Shown one piece after another: positions 36,757 to 45,720 of a stretch of 64,000 nucleotides of DNA. The position numbers were made by a program, and so were the translations under genes. Numbering within the stretch: the stretch's first letter is position 1; each line of letters begins with the position of its first letter. Where the stretch lies: NCBI RefSeq assembly GCF_001632845.1, contig NZ_CP011994.1, positions 2,428,001-2,492,000 on the forward strand, given 5' to 3'. A model generated the notes under the pieces. That model had not been told where the DNA came from. It made no database searches and saw only the letters and a list, made by a program, of their open reading frames with translations. The DNA is from Ectothiorhodospira sp. BSL-9 (GTDB lineage Bacteria; Pseudomonadota; Gammaproteobacteria; Ectothiorhodospirales; Ectothiorhodospiraceae).

Positions 36757-37973
36757 GCGTGGCCGTCCACGATGGGACCGCGCGCCGGAGAGGCCACGGG
36801 GGAGGGTGGGTCCTTGGGCGGCTCTCCTTCACGGCAACTGATGTTCAGAACCTGCAGATCCCGTGACTCCAGGTTTTCACGCAACTGGGGCAGGGCGTTC
36901 TGGATAGTCTCCCGGGAAGTGTCGGAATCCGTCCAGAACTGGGTGCTGACGTGGTCCCCGCGCACCACCACGCGGATGGTGAGCGGACCAAGCTCAGGGA
37001 GATGCAGGGCCAGGTCGGCACGCCAGGAACGTTCGTTGTCCTCCTTATTCTGCCGAGCGTCACGATCCAGCCGCAGGTGCACCAGGTCCGTGTTCTGCCC
37101 GTTGCGCAGCGCCAGTTCCATCAGCCATCGGGGGGTTGCTTCGTCCGGGCTGTCGGCACTGGATAACTGATGCATGACCATGCGGGCCAGCGAGCGCTCC
37201 ACCTGCTGGCGCAGCATGTCCAGCAGTGGTTCACGCATCAGGTTTGCCAGTTGCGCCGGTGCGGCGCGGGCCTGGGCCACGGGGGTGCTGTCCCTCAGTG
37301 GGGGAGGCGTGCTTCCCAAGGCGGCCCGTCCTTCCCGGCGTGGCACGGGGGTGGAGCGTATTTGCTCTGCCAGGGATAGCAGGCGGGCCTTGAGATCCTG
37401 ATGGATGATGCCCCGGGGATCCGTGCGCGTGGCGGCAGCACCGGCCAGGCGTGCCTCCAGGAACAGGCCCGAGTCACGCATGACCTGCTTGAGGCCTTCG
37501 CCGGTCATGGCCCGCTCACGGTTGGGGATGGCCTGCCAAAGGGCCTCCAGCGCCTGTCTTACCGCCGCTGGGAGCTGTTGGGCGGCTGGGCTTCCTGTCA
37601 GATTGAGTTGTTGCAGCGAGGCCATGAGAGGGGTCTGGCTGCCCTGCTGTGGGGCCCACTGGCGGAGCAGGGGAGGGAGCGTGCTGTTCATGCTCGTGCC
37701 GGCCCCCCGGGGGGCTTCGCGCATCAGGGTGAGCTCCAGCTGGGGCTTGACGCTGGCCACCTGCAGCCGCAGGCTATCGCCGGCCTGCACATTGGCGGGC
37801 AGGCGTGCCTCGACCGTCTGCCCGCCCAGCCTCAGTTGCACCGGCTGACCCGCCGTGGCGGCCTGCCCGATCACACGGGCCTGAAGCACCTGCCCCACCT
37901 GCAGCGGGCGCTGGCTCACGGCGCCGGAGTCGGCAAGCTGGACCCTTGGCAGGTTGGTGGGGATGTCGATCAT
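36753..37973 (-). CDS. Second FliK-like hook-length control protein
   Basis: The 406-residue product has a C-terminal Flg_hook domain (LALHLPELGPLTIRVVVRGD, about residues 322-341) like FliK. The N-terminal region (LQVGQVLQARVIG, VQLRLGGQTVEARLP) resembles the molecular-ruler-type FliK proteins that sit beside FlhB-like genes. The paired downstream gene is an FlhB cytoplasmic domain, the partner of FliK in export switching. The strain therefore has two FliK-FlhB sets, one in each orientation. What this second set controls is not known. Confidence 0.8.
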   Translation of the reverse strand: MIDIPTNLPRVQLADSGAVSQRPLQVGQVLQARVIGQAATAGQPVQLRLGGQTVEARLPANVQAGDSLRLQVASVKPQLELTLMREAPRGAGTSMNSTLPPLLRQWAPQQGSQTPLMASLQQLNLTGSPAAQQLPAAVRQALEALWQAIPNRERAMTGEGLKQVMRDSGLFLEARLAGAAATRTDPRGIIHQDLKARLLSLAEQIRSTPVPRREGRAALGSTPPPLRDSTPVAQARAAPAQLANLMREPLLDMLRQQVERSLARMVMHQLSSADSPDEATPRWLMELALRNGQNTDLVHLRLDRDARQNKEDNERSWRADLALHLPELGPLTIRVVVRGDHVSTQFWTDSDTSRETIQNALPQLRENLESRDLQVLNISCREGEPPKDPPSPVASPARGPIVDGHA

Positions 37974-38043
37974 TGAATCGGATGGATCTGGCCTGGTATG
38001 GAATCCCGGGATGGGGACGTGGTCAATGAAAGGCAGATGATGT

Positions 38044-38065
38044 GTCCCCAGTGGTGGGGACTTGT
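38044..38065 (+). other. Hairpin in the fliK-like / phosphatase intergenic region
   Basis: GTCCCC-agtggt-GGGGAC followed by TTGTT. It lies between two divergently transcribed genes where no transcript must end, so it could be an operator, a leader structure or chance. Confidence 0.25.
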
Positions 38066-38174
38066 TCTCATGTCCGGGGCGATGAAGTCAACACCCCGTG
38101 GCCGGAGAGGGTGACCCCAGGATGGTTTCATCCCCGGCGTTCACTGAAGATTAAACGGCAAAGAAGATCGACCT

Positions 38175-38708
38175 ATGAGATGGTTTCAGCGCGTATTTCA
38201 GTCGGAATCCGAACAGGGTGGCAGCAGCTCCAGGGTGGGTGTGCTGTTCGTGTGCCTGGGCAATATCTGCCGCTCACCGACGGCTCAGGGGGTATTTGAG
38301 CATCTGCTGGCAGAGCAGGGCTTGACAGACCGGATTCACGTGGACTCGGCGGGTACCCATGCCTATCACGTGGGAAAGCCGCCGGATGATCGGGCCCTCA
38401 AGGCGGCCATGAACCGTGGGGTTGATCTGAGTCGACAGCGGGCCCGCCGGTTGGAGGTGGGGGATCTGCAGCGTTTTCATTACGTGCTGGCCATGGACCG
38501 GGATAACCTCGCCAACATCCGTACGCTGATGAAGTCGACCCCGATGGGCCAGGTGGGACTGATGATGGAGCATTCGCGGGCCTGGTCGGAGAAAGAGGTG
38601 CCCGATCCCTACTATGGGGGCACCAACGGCTTTGAACGCGTGCTGGATATGGTGGAGGATGCGTCGCGGGGTCTGCTTGAGCAGATCCGCCGCGAGCATG
38701 GTTTCTAA
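38175..38708 (+). CDS. Low-molecular-weight protein tyrosine phosphatase
   Basis: The enzyme removes phosphate from tyrosines. The 177-residue product has the P-loop VCLGNICRSPT with nucleophile Cys27 and Arg33, and the acid loop VPDPYYGG (Asp near residue 143). A ~20-residue N-terminal extension precedes the domain. No polysaccharide or kinase genes are next to it, so the substrate is unknown. It stands alone between divergent and convergent neighbours. Confidence 0.92.
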   Translation: MRWFQRVFQSESEQGGSSSRVGVLFVCLGNICRSPTAQGVFEHLLAEQGLTDRIHVDSAGTHAYHVGKPPDDRALKAAMNRGVDLSRQRARRLEVGDLQRFHYVLAMDRDNLANIRTLMKSTPMGQVGLMMEHSRAWSEKEVPDPYYGGTNGFERVLDMVEDASRGLLEQIRREHGF

Positions 38709-38733
38709 GGTCGGAGATGTGTCTGTGCAGATG

Positions 38734-38756
38734 GGATGGGCCGTCAAGGCCCATCC
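38734..38756. terminator. Probable bidirectional terminator hairpin
   Basis: GGATGGGCC (38734-38742) pairs with GGCCCATCC (38748-38756) across a five-base loop, between the convergent phosphatase and rne genes. There is no T run, so this may depend on Rho or only mark the ends. Confidence 0.5.
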
Positions 38757-38769
38757 TCCCTGCGTGGTC

Positions 38770-41766
38770 TTACTGGCCTGACTTCTTTGAGTCCGACGCT
38801 TCCTCGGTGGAGGGCTGATCGGGCTGTTCCCGTGATTCATCCGGGCTGGAGGTGGCCTGCTTGGCCACGGCCTGGAGCTTTTCCATCTCCTCCCGTGACA
38901 CCCGGCGCTCACTGCTCCCAGAACCCTGGCTTTCCTCACTGCGTTCGCTGCGCCCCGAACTTCTCCGGCCACCGCGGGTACGCCTGGACGGTCCGCTCTT
39001 CTCCTGTCCATCAGGGGCGTCGGTTGCCGCCTTCTCCCCAGAGTCAGCCTCACTGGACGTGGAGGTGGCTGCGTCGGCGGTATCGGCCTTGCGCTTGGAG
39101 CCCGCGTCTTCATCCTGCTTTTGCAATGCGCGGGAGTGGGGTACGGACTCCTCATGGGTCAGCTTCGCCAGCTCCTGGGTGTCCTCGGTGCCCGTTTTGG
39201 CCTTGGCAGGAGACTTTTGAGCCTGGTCATTCGCTGGGGCCTCGTCAGGCGCCTTGGTCTGGGTCTTGTCTTCGGCTGGCTTGTCCTGTGGCTCTTCGGT
39301 GCGCTCACGCTTGTCGGAAGCCTGTTTCCTGGGAGCCCGTTCGGCGCTGGATGACGCGTCGTCGGATTCGCCTTCGCCTTCACCTTGCGGGTTGCGATCA
39401 TTATCGTCCTGGCGGCCTTCGGTGTTACCCGTGCTGCTCCGACGACGGCGACGCCCTCCGCGACGACCCCGGCTGCGACCACTGCCACTGCGGCCGCCCC
39501 CGCTGGACCCTTCCTGCTCCTGTGGCTGACCGTTGCCTTGCTGCCCAGTGGCCTCGCCTGTCGATGTGTCAGCCTGTGCCGCGTCCACTTCGTTGCTGCC
39601 AGTCTCGGGCTGCACCTTGGCGGTGTCAGCGTCTTTCTCGCGACCCCGGGTCTCTTCCTTCTGGCCTTCCTGACTGCCTTTGGTATCGCTTGCCTGAGGG
39701 CCCTTGCCGGTTTCGGTGGGTTTGGCCTGTGGTGTTTCCTCAGCGGCATTGGGCTGAGTATTGCGGTTCTGGTTCTTGTCCTCGCTCAGGTTCTCGTTGC
39801 CGTCGCGTCCACCCCGTCGCGTACGACCACCGCCGCGTCGTGTGCGGTTACCGCGAGTGCCGTTGCCACTCTCCTTGTCCTTGTCTGCTTGCGAACGCTC
39901 GCGGCGCTGTGGGCCGCCGGGGGCCACGTTGCGGGTGCGCGCGGGCCGTTGAGCACCGCCACTGCGGGTGCCCTGCCCGGATGACGAGGTGCGCTGGGGA
40001 GGACGGGAGGTACCGCTGTCGCCATCGACGCTGCGGGACTCGGGTCTTTGCCCGCCATTGGAGAACAGGCTGGTCCAGATGCGGTTGAAAAGCCCGGGGA
40101 GTGACACGGGAGAGACGGGTTTTCTCTGCTCGGGTGCCGTTTCGGCCGGTGCCGGTGCTGCGGTCGGAGCCGGCGTGGACGGTGAGATCGTCTGTACCAG
40201 GGCCTTTTCCAGGCGCGCCGCCCGCGGCTGGTTGACCAGTTCCGGCTCCTCTTCGGTGAGCAGTTGATAACTGCTCTTGTCGCCGATCTCGTCGGCGGTC
40301 TCGTCATCCCGCATGCGGCGCACGGTGAAATGGGGCGTAAGCAGGTTGGGGCTGGGAACGAGGGTGATGTCCACGTGATAGCGCGACTCGATGGTGGAGA
40401 TCACCTGGCGCTTTTCGTTGAGCAGGAAGGTGGATACATCCACGGGCAGGTGCGCGAGTACCCGGTGGGTCTTTTCCTTCATGGCCTCTTCCTCCACCAG
40501 TCGCAGCACCGACAGGGAGAGGGATTCCACGCTGCGGATATGGCCGTGGCCGTTGCAGCGGGGGCAGACATTCTGACTGGATTCACCCAGGGAAGGCCGC
40601 AGGCGCTGGCGGGACATCTCCAGCAGGCCAAAGCGGGAAATCCGCCCCACCTGCACCCGTGCACGATCCATCTCCAGGGCCGAGCGCAACCGGTTTTCCA
40701 CTTCCCGCTGGTTCTTGTTGGGGGCCATGTCGATGAAGTCGATGACGATCAGGCCGCCCAGATCCCTCAGGCGCAGTTGCCGGGCGATTTCATCGGCGGC
40801 CTCCAGGTTGGTGTTCAGGGCGGTCTCTTCGATGTCGCTGCCCTTGGTGGCGCGGGCAGAGTTCACGTCGATGGAGATCAGGGCTTCCGTGTGATCGATG
40901 ACGATGGCACCGCCGGAGGGCAGGGTGACATCGCGCTGGAATGCCGCCTCGATCTGGCTTTCGATCTGATACCGGTTGAAGAGCGGCACATGGTCTTCGT
41001 ACAGCTTGAGCTTGCGCAGGTTGTTGGGCATCACCTGCTGCATGAAGTCCTGTGCCTGGGAGAAGACCTTGGGGTCGTCGACGACGATCTCGGCGATGTC
41101 GTTGCGCATGTGATCCCGCAGGGTGCGGATGATCACGTTGCTTTCCTGGTAGATCAGGAAGGGTCCCTTGTTGCTCTGGGCGGCTTCATCGATGGAGGTC
41201 CAGAGGGTCTTGAGGTATTCCAGATCCCACTGGAGTTCTTCGACGCTGCGGCCCACCCCGGCCGTGCGGGCAATGAGGCCCATGCCCTGGGGGACTTCCA
41301 GTTGCGCCAGGGATTCGCGGATCTCGCTGCGCTCCTCGCCCTCGATACGGCGGGAGACGCCTCCGGCACGGGGGTTGTTGGGCATCAGGACCAGATAGCG
41401 TCCGGCCAGGCTGACGAAGGTGGTCAGAGCTGCACCCTTGGTGCCTCGCTCTTCCTTCTCCACCTGAACGATGAGTTCCATGCCCTCCTTGAGGCCGGTC
41501 TTGGGTGAGGCATCGCCGTCTTCACCTTGAGCCAGGTAGCTGCGGGCAATCTCCTTGAAGGGCAGGAACCCGTGGCGATCGGCGCCGTAATTGATGAAGG
41601 CGGCCTCAAGGCTGGGCTCAACCCGGGTGATGACCCCTTTGTAGACGTTCGCCTTTTTCTGTTCCCGGGAGGGGAGTTCGATGTCGAGATCGAAGAGTTT
41701 CTGGCCGTCCACCATGGCCACACGCAGCTCTTCGGGCTGCGTGGCATTGACAAGAATTCGTTTCAT
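38770..41766 (-). CDS. rne: Ribonuclease E
   Basis: RNase E is the essential single-strand endonuclease of mRNA decay and RNA processing. ATG at 41766 starts [10 protein letters not shown], the family beginning; the open frame extends further upstream but without similarity. The 998-residue product has the S1 and sensor regions, catalytic Asp300 ([13 protein letters not shown]) and Asp343 (VIDFIDM), and the zinc-link Cys401-Cys404 (CPRCNGHG), each three residues before the E. coli numbers. The C-terminal half (about 540-998) is disordered: Arg/Gly/Ser and Glu/Lys-rich, suited to RNA binding and degradosome assembly. Confidence 0.97.
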   Translation of the reverse strand: MKRILVNATQPEELRVAMVDGQKLFDLDIELPSREQKKANVYKGVITRVEPSLEAAFINYGADRHGFLPFKEIARSYLAQGEDGDASPKTGLKEGMELIVQVEKEERGTKGAALTTFVSLAGRYLVLMPNNPRAGGVSRRIEGEERSEIRESLAQLEVPQGMGLIARTAGVGRSVEELQWDLEYLKTLWTSIDEAAQSNKGPFLIYQESNVIIRTLRDHMRNDIAEIVVDDPKVFSQAQDFMQQVMPNNLRKLKLYEDHVPLFNRYQIESQIEAAFQRDVTLPSGGAIVIDHTEALISIDVNSARATKGSDIEETALNTNLEAADEIARQLRLRDLGGLIVIDFIDMAPNKNQREVENRLRSALEMDRARVQVGRISRFGLLEMSRQRLRPSLGESSQNVCPRCNGHGHIRSVESLSLSVLRLVEEEAMKEKTHRVLAHLPVDVSTFLLNEKRQVISTIESRYHVDITLVPSPNLLTPHFTVRRMRDDETADEIGDKSSYQLLTEEEPELVNQPRAARLEKALVQTISPSTPAPTAAPAPAETAPEQRKPVSPVSLPGLFNRIWTSLFSNGGQRPESRSVDGDSGTSRPPQRTSSSGQGTRSGGAQRPARTRNVAPGGPQRRERSQADKDKESGNGTRGNRTRRGGGRTRRGGRDGNENLSEDKNQNRNTQPNAAEETPQAKPTETGKGPQASDTKGSQEGQKEETRGREKDADTAKVQPETGSNEVDAAQADTSTGEATGQQGNGQPQEQEGSSGGGRSGSGRSRGRRGGRRRRRSSTGNTEGRQDDNDRNPQGEGEGESDDASSSAERAPRKQASDKRERTEEPQDKPAEDKTQTKAPDEAPANDQAQKSPAKAKTGTEDTQELAKLTHEESVPHSRALQKQDEDAGSKRKADTADAATSTSSEADSGEKAATDAPDGQEKSGPSRRTRGGRRSSGRSERSEESQGSGSSERRVSREEMEKLQAVAKQATSSPDESREQPDQPSTEEASDSKKSGQ

Positions 41767-42162
41767 GAAGTGTGTCTCGAGTGCATGGCCCAGCCAGGCC
41801 CGGGCGGTGACCCGGCGTCGGCGGTGCCGCATGGGATGGTCGCACGGCGCTGAACAGCAGCGCCCACGCGCACAACCATGGGAACACAACGCCCGCGCGG
41901 GAATCGCGCCGGGGCGTGGGGGCAAAGTTGTCCAAAAATCCGCTCAGAATCATCAAGTTGAGTTGGCGTTTCGTGAGCGATTGTCCATGGCGGGAAACGT
42001 TACTTGCCATTGGCAGGCGTCTCCCGGTGGTATTCTGTTAAGTCGCAGGGTGGGGCGATCCGGGCGGGCAGCAGGTACTGCCGGGCCGATCCGATATCTG
42101 CCGAGTCAACCCAGCGCGACACGGTATGATAGCAATGTTGCAAAAGGGCATCAAACCTTTGA
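41767..42162 (-). promoter_or_regulatory. Long rne leader and rne/rluC divergent promoter region
   Basis: This 396-base gap has no credible gene. On the - strand, TTTGAT (42155-42150), 18 bases, then TATCAT (42131-42126) forms a good sigma-70 promoter; transcription would begin near 42118 and leave a leader of ~350 bases before rne. RNase E is known to control its own mRNA through a leader of similar length in E. coli. On the + strand, an overlapping TATGAT (42125-42130) could be the -10 of rluC, but its -35 is weak. Confidence 0.5.
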
Positions 42163-43146
42163 ATGAACTGTTATTATCCGGGCATGCCAGAAACGTCCCA
42201 AAGCCCCGCCTCGCGGGTTGTTCACGTCCAGGTCACCCGGGACGAAGACGGCCAGCGCGTGGATAACTTTCTCATGCGCCGCTTGAAGGGCGTGCCCCGC
42301 AGTCGCATCTACCGCCTGCTGCGCAAGGGGGAGGTGCGAGTCAACAAGGGGCGCTGCAAGCCGGATCAGCGCCTGAGTGTGGGCGATGTGGTGCGCATCC
42401 CACCGGTGACTCGCAGTGAGAAAAAACTGGAGGAGCTGCCCCTGCCCGAGGGCCTGGCGCGAACCCTCGCCGACGCCGTGTTGCTGGAAGATGATGATCT
42501 GCTCATCCTGAACAAGCCAGCGGGCCTGCCGGTGCATGGGGGCAGTGGCGTGCCGGTGGGGGTCATCGAGGGCCTGCGTAGGCTCAGGCCCGATTCGGGT
42601 TTCCTGGAGCTGGCCCACCGCCTGGATCGGGAGACCAGTGGCTGCCTGGTGCTGGCACGCAATCGTCCGGCCCTGCTGGCCTTTCATGAACTGTTGCGTC
42701 ATGGCGGGGTCGATAAGGTCTACTGCGCCCTGGTGGCGGGTCGCTGGCAAGGGGGATCCCGCCGCGTTGCCCAGAGCCTGTCGCGCACGGATCGTCGTGG
42801 TGAGGTGCGCCTGGTGCAGGTGGACGAGGAGGGGCAGGATGCGGATAGCTTCTTCACGCCGCGTCAGGCGTTCGACGAGGCCACGCTCATGGATGTGCAG
42901 ATCGGCACGGGCCGCACCCACCAGATCCGGGTTCATGCTGCTCATGAAGGGCATCCCGTGGCGGGTGATCGGCATTACGGTGATTTCGAGTTCAATCGGC
43001 GGATGAAGCGTCTGGGCCTCAAGAGACAGTTTCTTCACGCCGCCTCCCTGCGATTCACGCTGCCCACCCAGGGTCGTGCGTACAACGTGGTGGCGCCGCT
43101 GGATCCCGCCCTGGGGCAGGTTCTGGAAAGGCTGGAACCCCGCTGA
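42163..43146 (+). CDS. rluC: 23S rRNA pseudouridine synthase RluC
   Basis: RluC makes pseudouridines at three sites in 23S rRNA. The 327-residue product has an N-terminal S4 RNA-binding domain (QRVDNFLMRRLKGVPRSRIY, about residues 30-49) and the synthase domain with catalytic Asp155 in HRLDRETSG and the late motif GRTHQIRVH. Its place divergent to rne is conserved in gammaproteobacteria and supports RluC over RluD. ATG 42163 or 42184 could be the start. Confidence 0.93.
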   Translation: MNCYYPGMPETSQSPASRVVHVQVTRDEDGQRVDNFLMRRLKGVPRSRIYRLLRKGEVRVNKGRCKPDQRLSVGDVVRIPPVTRSEKKLEELPLPEGLARTLADAVLLEDDDLLILNKPAGLPVHGGSGVPVGVIEGLRRLRPDSGFLELAHRLDRETSGCLVLARNRPALLAFHELLRHGGVDKVYCALVAGRWQGGSRRVAQSLSRTDRRGEVRLVQVDEEGQDADSFFTPRQAFDEATLMDVQIGTGRTHQIRVHAAHEGHPVAGDRHYGDFEFNRRMKRLGLKRQFLHAASLRFTLPTQGRAYNVVAPLDPALGQVLERLEPR

Positions 43147-43179
43147 TCCTGGCTTTATCGACGACAAACCGACATCATC

Positions 43180-43878
43180 ATGGCCAATCCCTACCAACTT
43201 CTCATCTTCGACTGGGATGGAACCCTCATGGATTCCATCGGGCGCATCATCGCCTGCCTTCAAGGTTCCATCGCCGCCCTGCAACTGGACACCCGGCCGC
43301 CGGATGAATTGCGCCATGTCATTGGTCTGGGCATGCGTGAGGCCATCGTGGACCTGTACCCACAGGCGGATGATGCGCTGATCCAGGACTTCACAGCCGC
43401 TTATCGGGAGCGCTTTCTCCACACGGACAAGACACCCGCGCCACTCTTTCCCGGCGTGCCCGCCCTGCTGGATGACCTGGTGGAACAGGGTTACTGGCTG
43501 GCCATCGCGACGGGCAAGTCCCGGGCTGGGCTTGACCGTGTGTTGGAGGCTACCCGCCTCGAAAAACGGTTTCTGGCCACCCGCTGTGCCGACGAGAGCT
43601 TCTCCAAGCCCCATCCCCAGATGCTCGAATCCCTCCTGGATGAACTGGGCGTGGCGCCGGCCGATGCCCTGATGATCGGTGACAGCAATCTGGACCTGCT
43701 CATGGCGGTCAATGCCCGTACGCATGGGCTGGGGGTCACCTCGGGTGTGCACGATGCACGGGAACTGTCGCTGCACCAGCCGCAGGCCGTGCTGGACGGG
43801 GTGGCACAGTTGCCGGCGTGGCTGCGGGAAGGCCGGGCGCTAGATCAACCACTGAGCAAGGAATCCACACATGAGTGA
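43180..43878 (+). CDS. HAD-family phosphatase (phosphoglycolate phosphatase-like)
   Basis: A 232-residue HAD hydrolase with motif I DWDGTLMD (nucleophile Asp11, Asp13), a helical cap, motif II ATGKSRAGL, motif III Lys (SKPHP) and motif IV IGDSNLDLLMA. The family converts phosphate monoesters; Gph-like members act on 2-phosphoglycolate, but the substrate cannot be read from sequence. It lies between rluC and sppA as in many gammaproteobacteria and overlaps sppA by eight bases. Confidence 0.88.
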   Translation: MANPYQLLIFDWDGTLMDSIGRIIACLQGSIAALQLDTRPPDELRHVIGLGMREAIVDLYPQADDALIQDFTAAYRERFLHTDKTPAPLFPGVPALLDDLVEQGYWLAIATGKSRAGLDRVLEATRLEKRFLATRCADESFSKPHPQMLESLLDELGVAPADALMIGDSNLDLLMAVNARTHGLGVTSGVHDARELSLHQPQAVLDGVAQLPAWLREGRALDQPLSKESTHE

Positions 43879-44845
43879 AGAAAACGAAACCGCCAGCCAG
43901 CGCAAGACGGATCCGGCCCCCGAAAACTGGGAGCGGGAAGCCCTACGGGAGATCGCCCTGGCGGGGGTGAAGGAGCGGCGAGCCGCCCGGCGCTGGGGGA
44001 TCTTCTTCAAGACGCTGGGTTTTCTCTACCTGTTCTTCCTGCTGTTCATGTTCATGGATGGCATGTCCGCGCGGGATGCGGAGCGCAAGGGCAGTCACAC
44101 GGCCCTGGTGGATGTGCAGGGCATCATCAGTGAGGGCAGTGCCGCCAGTGCCGACCTGGTGGTGAGTTCGCTCACGGCGGCCTTCGAGAACAGTCGAACC
44201 CGGGCGGTCATCATCCGCATCAATAGCCCCGGCGGCAGTCCGGTGCAGGCCGGCTACATCAATGACGCCATCGGCCATCTCAGGAAAGAACACCCGGATA
44301 TCCCTGTCTATGCGGTTATCGCCGATGTGGGGGCCTCGGGCGGGTACTACGTCGCGGCCGCCGCTGATGAGATCTATGCCGACAAGGCGAGCATCGTCGG
44401 TTCCATCGGGGTGCGTCTGGACAGTTTCGGTTTCGATGAGGCCATTGAGCGCCTGGGCATCGAGAGGCGTCTGCTCACCGCCGGCGGCAACAAGGGCCTG
44501 ATGGATCCCTTCCTGCCGGTCAAGGAAGAGGAAAGGGCTCACTTGCAGGTCATGCTGGACGGCATTCACAACCAGTTTGTGGAGACGGTGAAGGCGGGTC
44601 GCGGAGATCGACTGGCCGATGACCCGGATATCTTCACCGGCCTGGTCTGGACGGGAGAGCAAAGCCTGGAATTGGGCCTGGTGGACGGCCTGGGCAGCGC
44701 CAGCTATGTGGCACGGGAGGTGGTTGGCGAACCCAGGATCGTGGATTTCACCCGCAAGCAGGATCTGTTCTCGCGTCTTGCCGAAGGTTTCGGTGTGTCC
44801 TTGCTGCGCGTGGTTGAACAATGGGGGCAGGGCAACCTGCGGTAA
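43871..44845 (+). CDS. sppA: Signal peptide peptidase SppA (family S49)
   Basis: SppA cleaves leftover signal peptides in the membrane. The 324-residue product has an N-terminal membrane helix (WGIFFKTLGFLYLFFLLFMF, about residues 38-57), the S49 core with GGSPVQAGYI and nucleophile Ser156 in VGASGGYYVA, then the conserved SIVGSIGVR. It is the short form with one catalytic domain. A four-to-eight-base overlap joins it to the HAD gene. Confidence 0.93.
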   Translation: MSEENETASQRKTDPAPENWEREALREIALAGVKERRAARRWGIFFKTLGFLYLFFLLFMFMDGMSARDAERKGSHTALVDVQGIISEGSAASADLVVSSLTAAFENSRTRAVIIRINSPGGSPVQAGYINDAIGHLRKEHPDIPVYAVIADVGASGGYYVAAAADEIYADKASIVGSIGVRLDSFGFDEAIERLGIERRLLTAGGNKGLMDPFLPVKEEERAHLQVMLDGIHNQFVETVKAGRGDRLADDPDIFTGLVWTGEQSLELGLVDGLGSASYVAREVVGEPRIVDFTRKQDLFSRLAEGFGVSLLRVVEQWGQGNLR

Positions 44846-44862
44846 TATGCTGGCCGCTGCGT

Positions 44863-44897
44863 GGGTGGGTGGATCCTGGGGTCCACCCACCCGTTTT
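44863..44897 (+). terminator. Rho-independent terminator after sppA
   Basis: GGGTGGGTGGA (44863-44873) pairs with TCCACCCACCC (44882-44892), followed by GTTTT. It ends the rluC-HAD-sppA unit and faces the convergent DUF502 gene. Confidence 0.8.
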
Positions 44898-44909
44898 CAA
44901 TGCTGCTGA

Positions 44910-45503
44910 TCACTCGTCACGTCGCGCGGAAACACCGGCCGTGAGGGTGTAACGCATGGCATCCTCCAGGGACAGGTCCAGCGGTTCCACCCGGTCTCGA
45001 GGCAGCATCAGCGTATAGCCGCCAATCTGGTAGCTCATGGGCAGATAGACCGCGATGGTACCCTTCTTGCCCAGATTATCGGGCAGCCCCTCGAAGTCGC
45101 TGCGGGTCACGAACCCCACCAGGCGAAAATCCACGCCCGGCAGTGTGACGATCACCGCCTCGCCAAAGCGCTCGTGAATCTCCCCGGAAAACAATCGGGT
45201 GACGTCCCGTACCACCCCATGGATGGTCTTCACCACCGGGATGCGCTGCATCAAGCCTTCCAGCCAATGAAAGATGCCCTGCACCAGGTAGACCCGGAGC
45301 AATATCCCCAGCGCGAAGATCAGTGCGATGCCCACGAGCAGGCCCATGCCAGGGAAGTAGAGGACATCCGGCAACACACCCTTGAGGAGGGCGCCCAGTA
45401 CCTGTTCCAGGGTGTTGCTCAGCCAGAGGATCAGGGCAACGGTGACGAGAATGGGCAGAATGGCTGCCAGGCCAGCGAGAAATGTGCGCGTCAATCCTTT
45501 CAA
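44910..45503 (-). CDS. DUF502 family membrane protein
   Basis: A 197-residue inner-membrane protein with two N-terminal helices (AGLAAILPILVTVALILWL, about residues 10-28, and MGLLVGIALIFALGILL, ~53-69) and a soluble C-terminal domain (IPVVKTIHGVVRDVTRLF, LPDNLGKKGTIAVYLPMSYQ). This matches the widespread DUF502 family, whose function is unknown. It is divergent from bchH with a 217-base gap. Confidence 0.88.
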   Translation of the reverse strand: MKGLTRTFLAGLAAILPILVTVALILWLSNTLEQVLGALLKGVLPDVLYFPGMGLLVGIALIFALGILLRVYLVQGIFHWLEGLMQRIPVVKTIHGVVRDVTRLFSGEIHERFGEAVIVTLPGVDFRLVGFVTRSDFEGLPDNLGKKGTIAVYLPMSYQIGGYTLMLPRDRVEPLDLSLEDAMRYTLTAGVSARRDE

Positions 45504-45567
45504 GACTTACCTCCAGGCCGCGACACACTATAATGTGCGGCTACGGCGGTTGGGATTTTGGGGGAGT

Positions 45568-45599
45568 ATCCGGGCATGAAGCACGATCAGTGCCCGGAT
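45568..45599. repeat. Perfect 9-bp inverted repeat upstream of bchH
   Basis: ATCCGGGCA (45568-45576) and TGCCCGGAT (45591-45599) are separated by 14 bases. With no T run after it, it is as likely a protein-binding dyad as a hairpin. It lies about 60 to 90 bases upstream of the predicted bchH transcription start. Confidence 0.45.
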
Positions 45600-45611
45600 G
45601 CGCGTGCTGAA

Positions 45612-45652
45612 TGTCCACCTTGGTTGACACCCGCCGCGGGTCGATCTAATTT
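45612..45652 (+). promoter_or_regulatory. bchH promoter with CrtJ/PpsR-type operator
   Basis: TTGACA (45624-45629), 17 bases, TAATTT (45647-45652) forms a strong sigma-70 promoter. A TGT-N12-ACA palindrome (45612-45614 and 45627-45629) overlaps the -35 box. This is the consensus of CrtJ/PpsR, the oxygen/light repressor of photosynthesis genes. Repression by blocking the -35 is inferred. Confidence 0.65.
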
Positions 45653-45720
45653 GACACGCATCCCAAGGGTGAATCCAGATCCGCGCCCGAAAAAACTCAA
45701 GTCGACAGGCACCTGAATCT

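Noticed and set aside
40264-41508. 414-residue frame on the + strand inside rne
   Set aside because: Antisense to the catalytic domain of RNase E, which has all conserved residues.
42151-43776. 541-residue frame on the - strand
   Set aside because: Antisense to rluC and the HAD gene; composition typical of a shadow frame.
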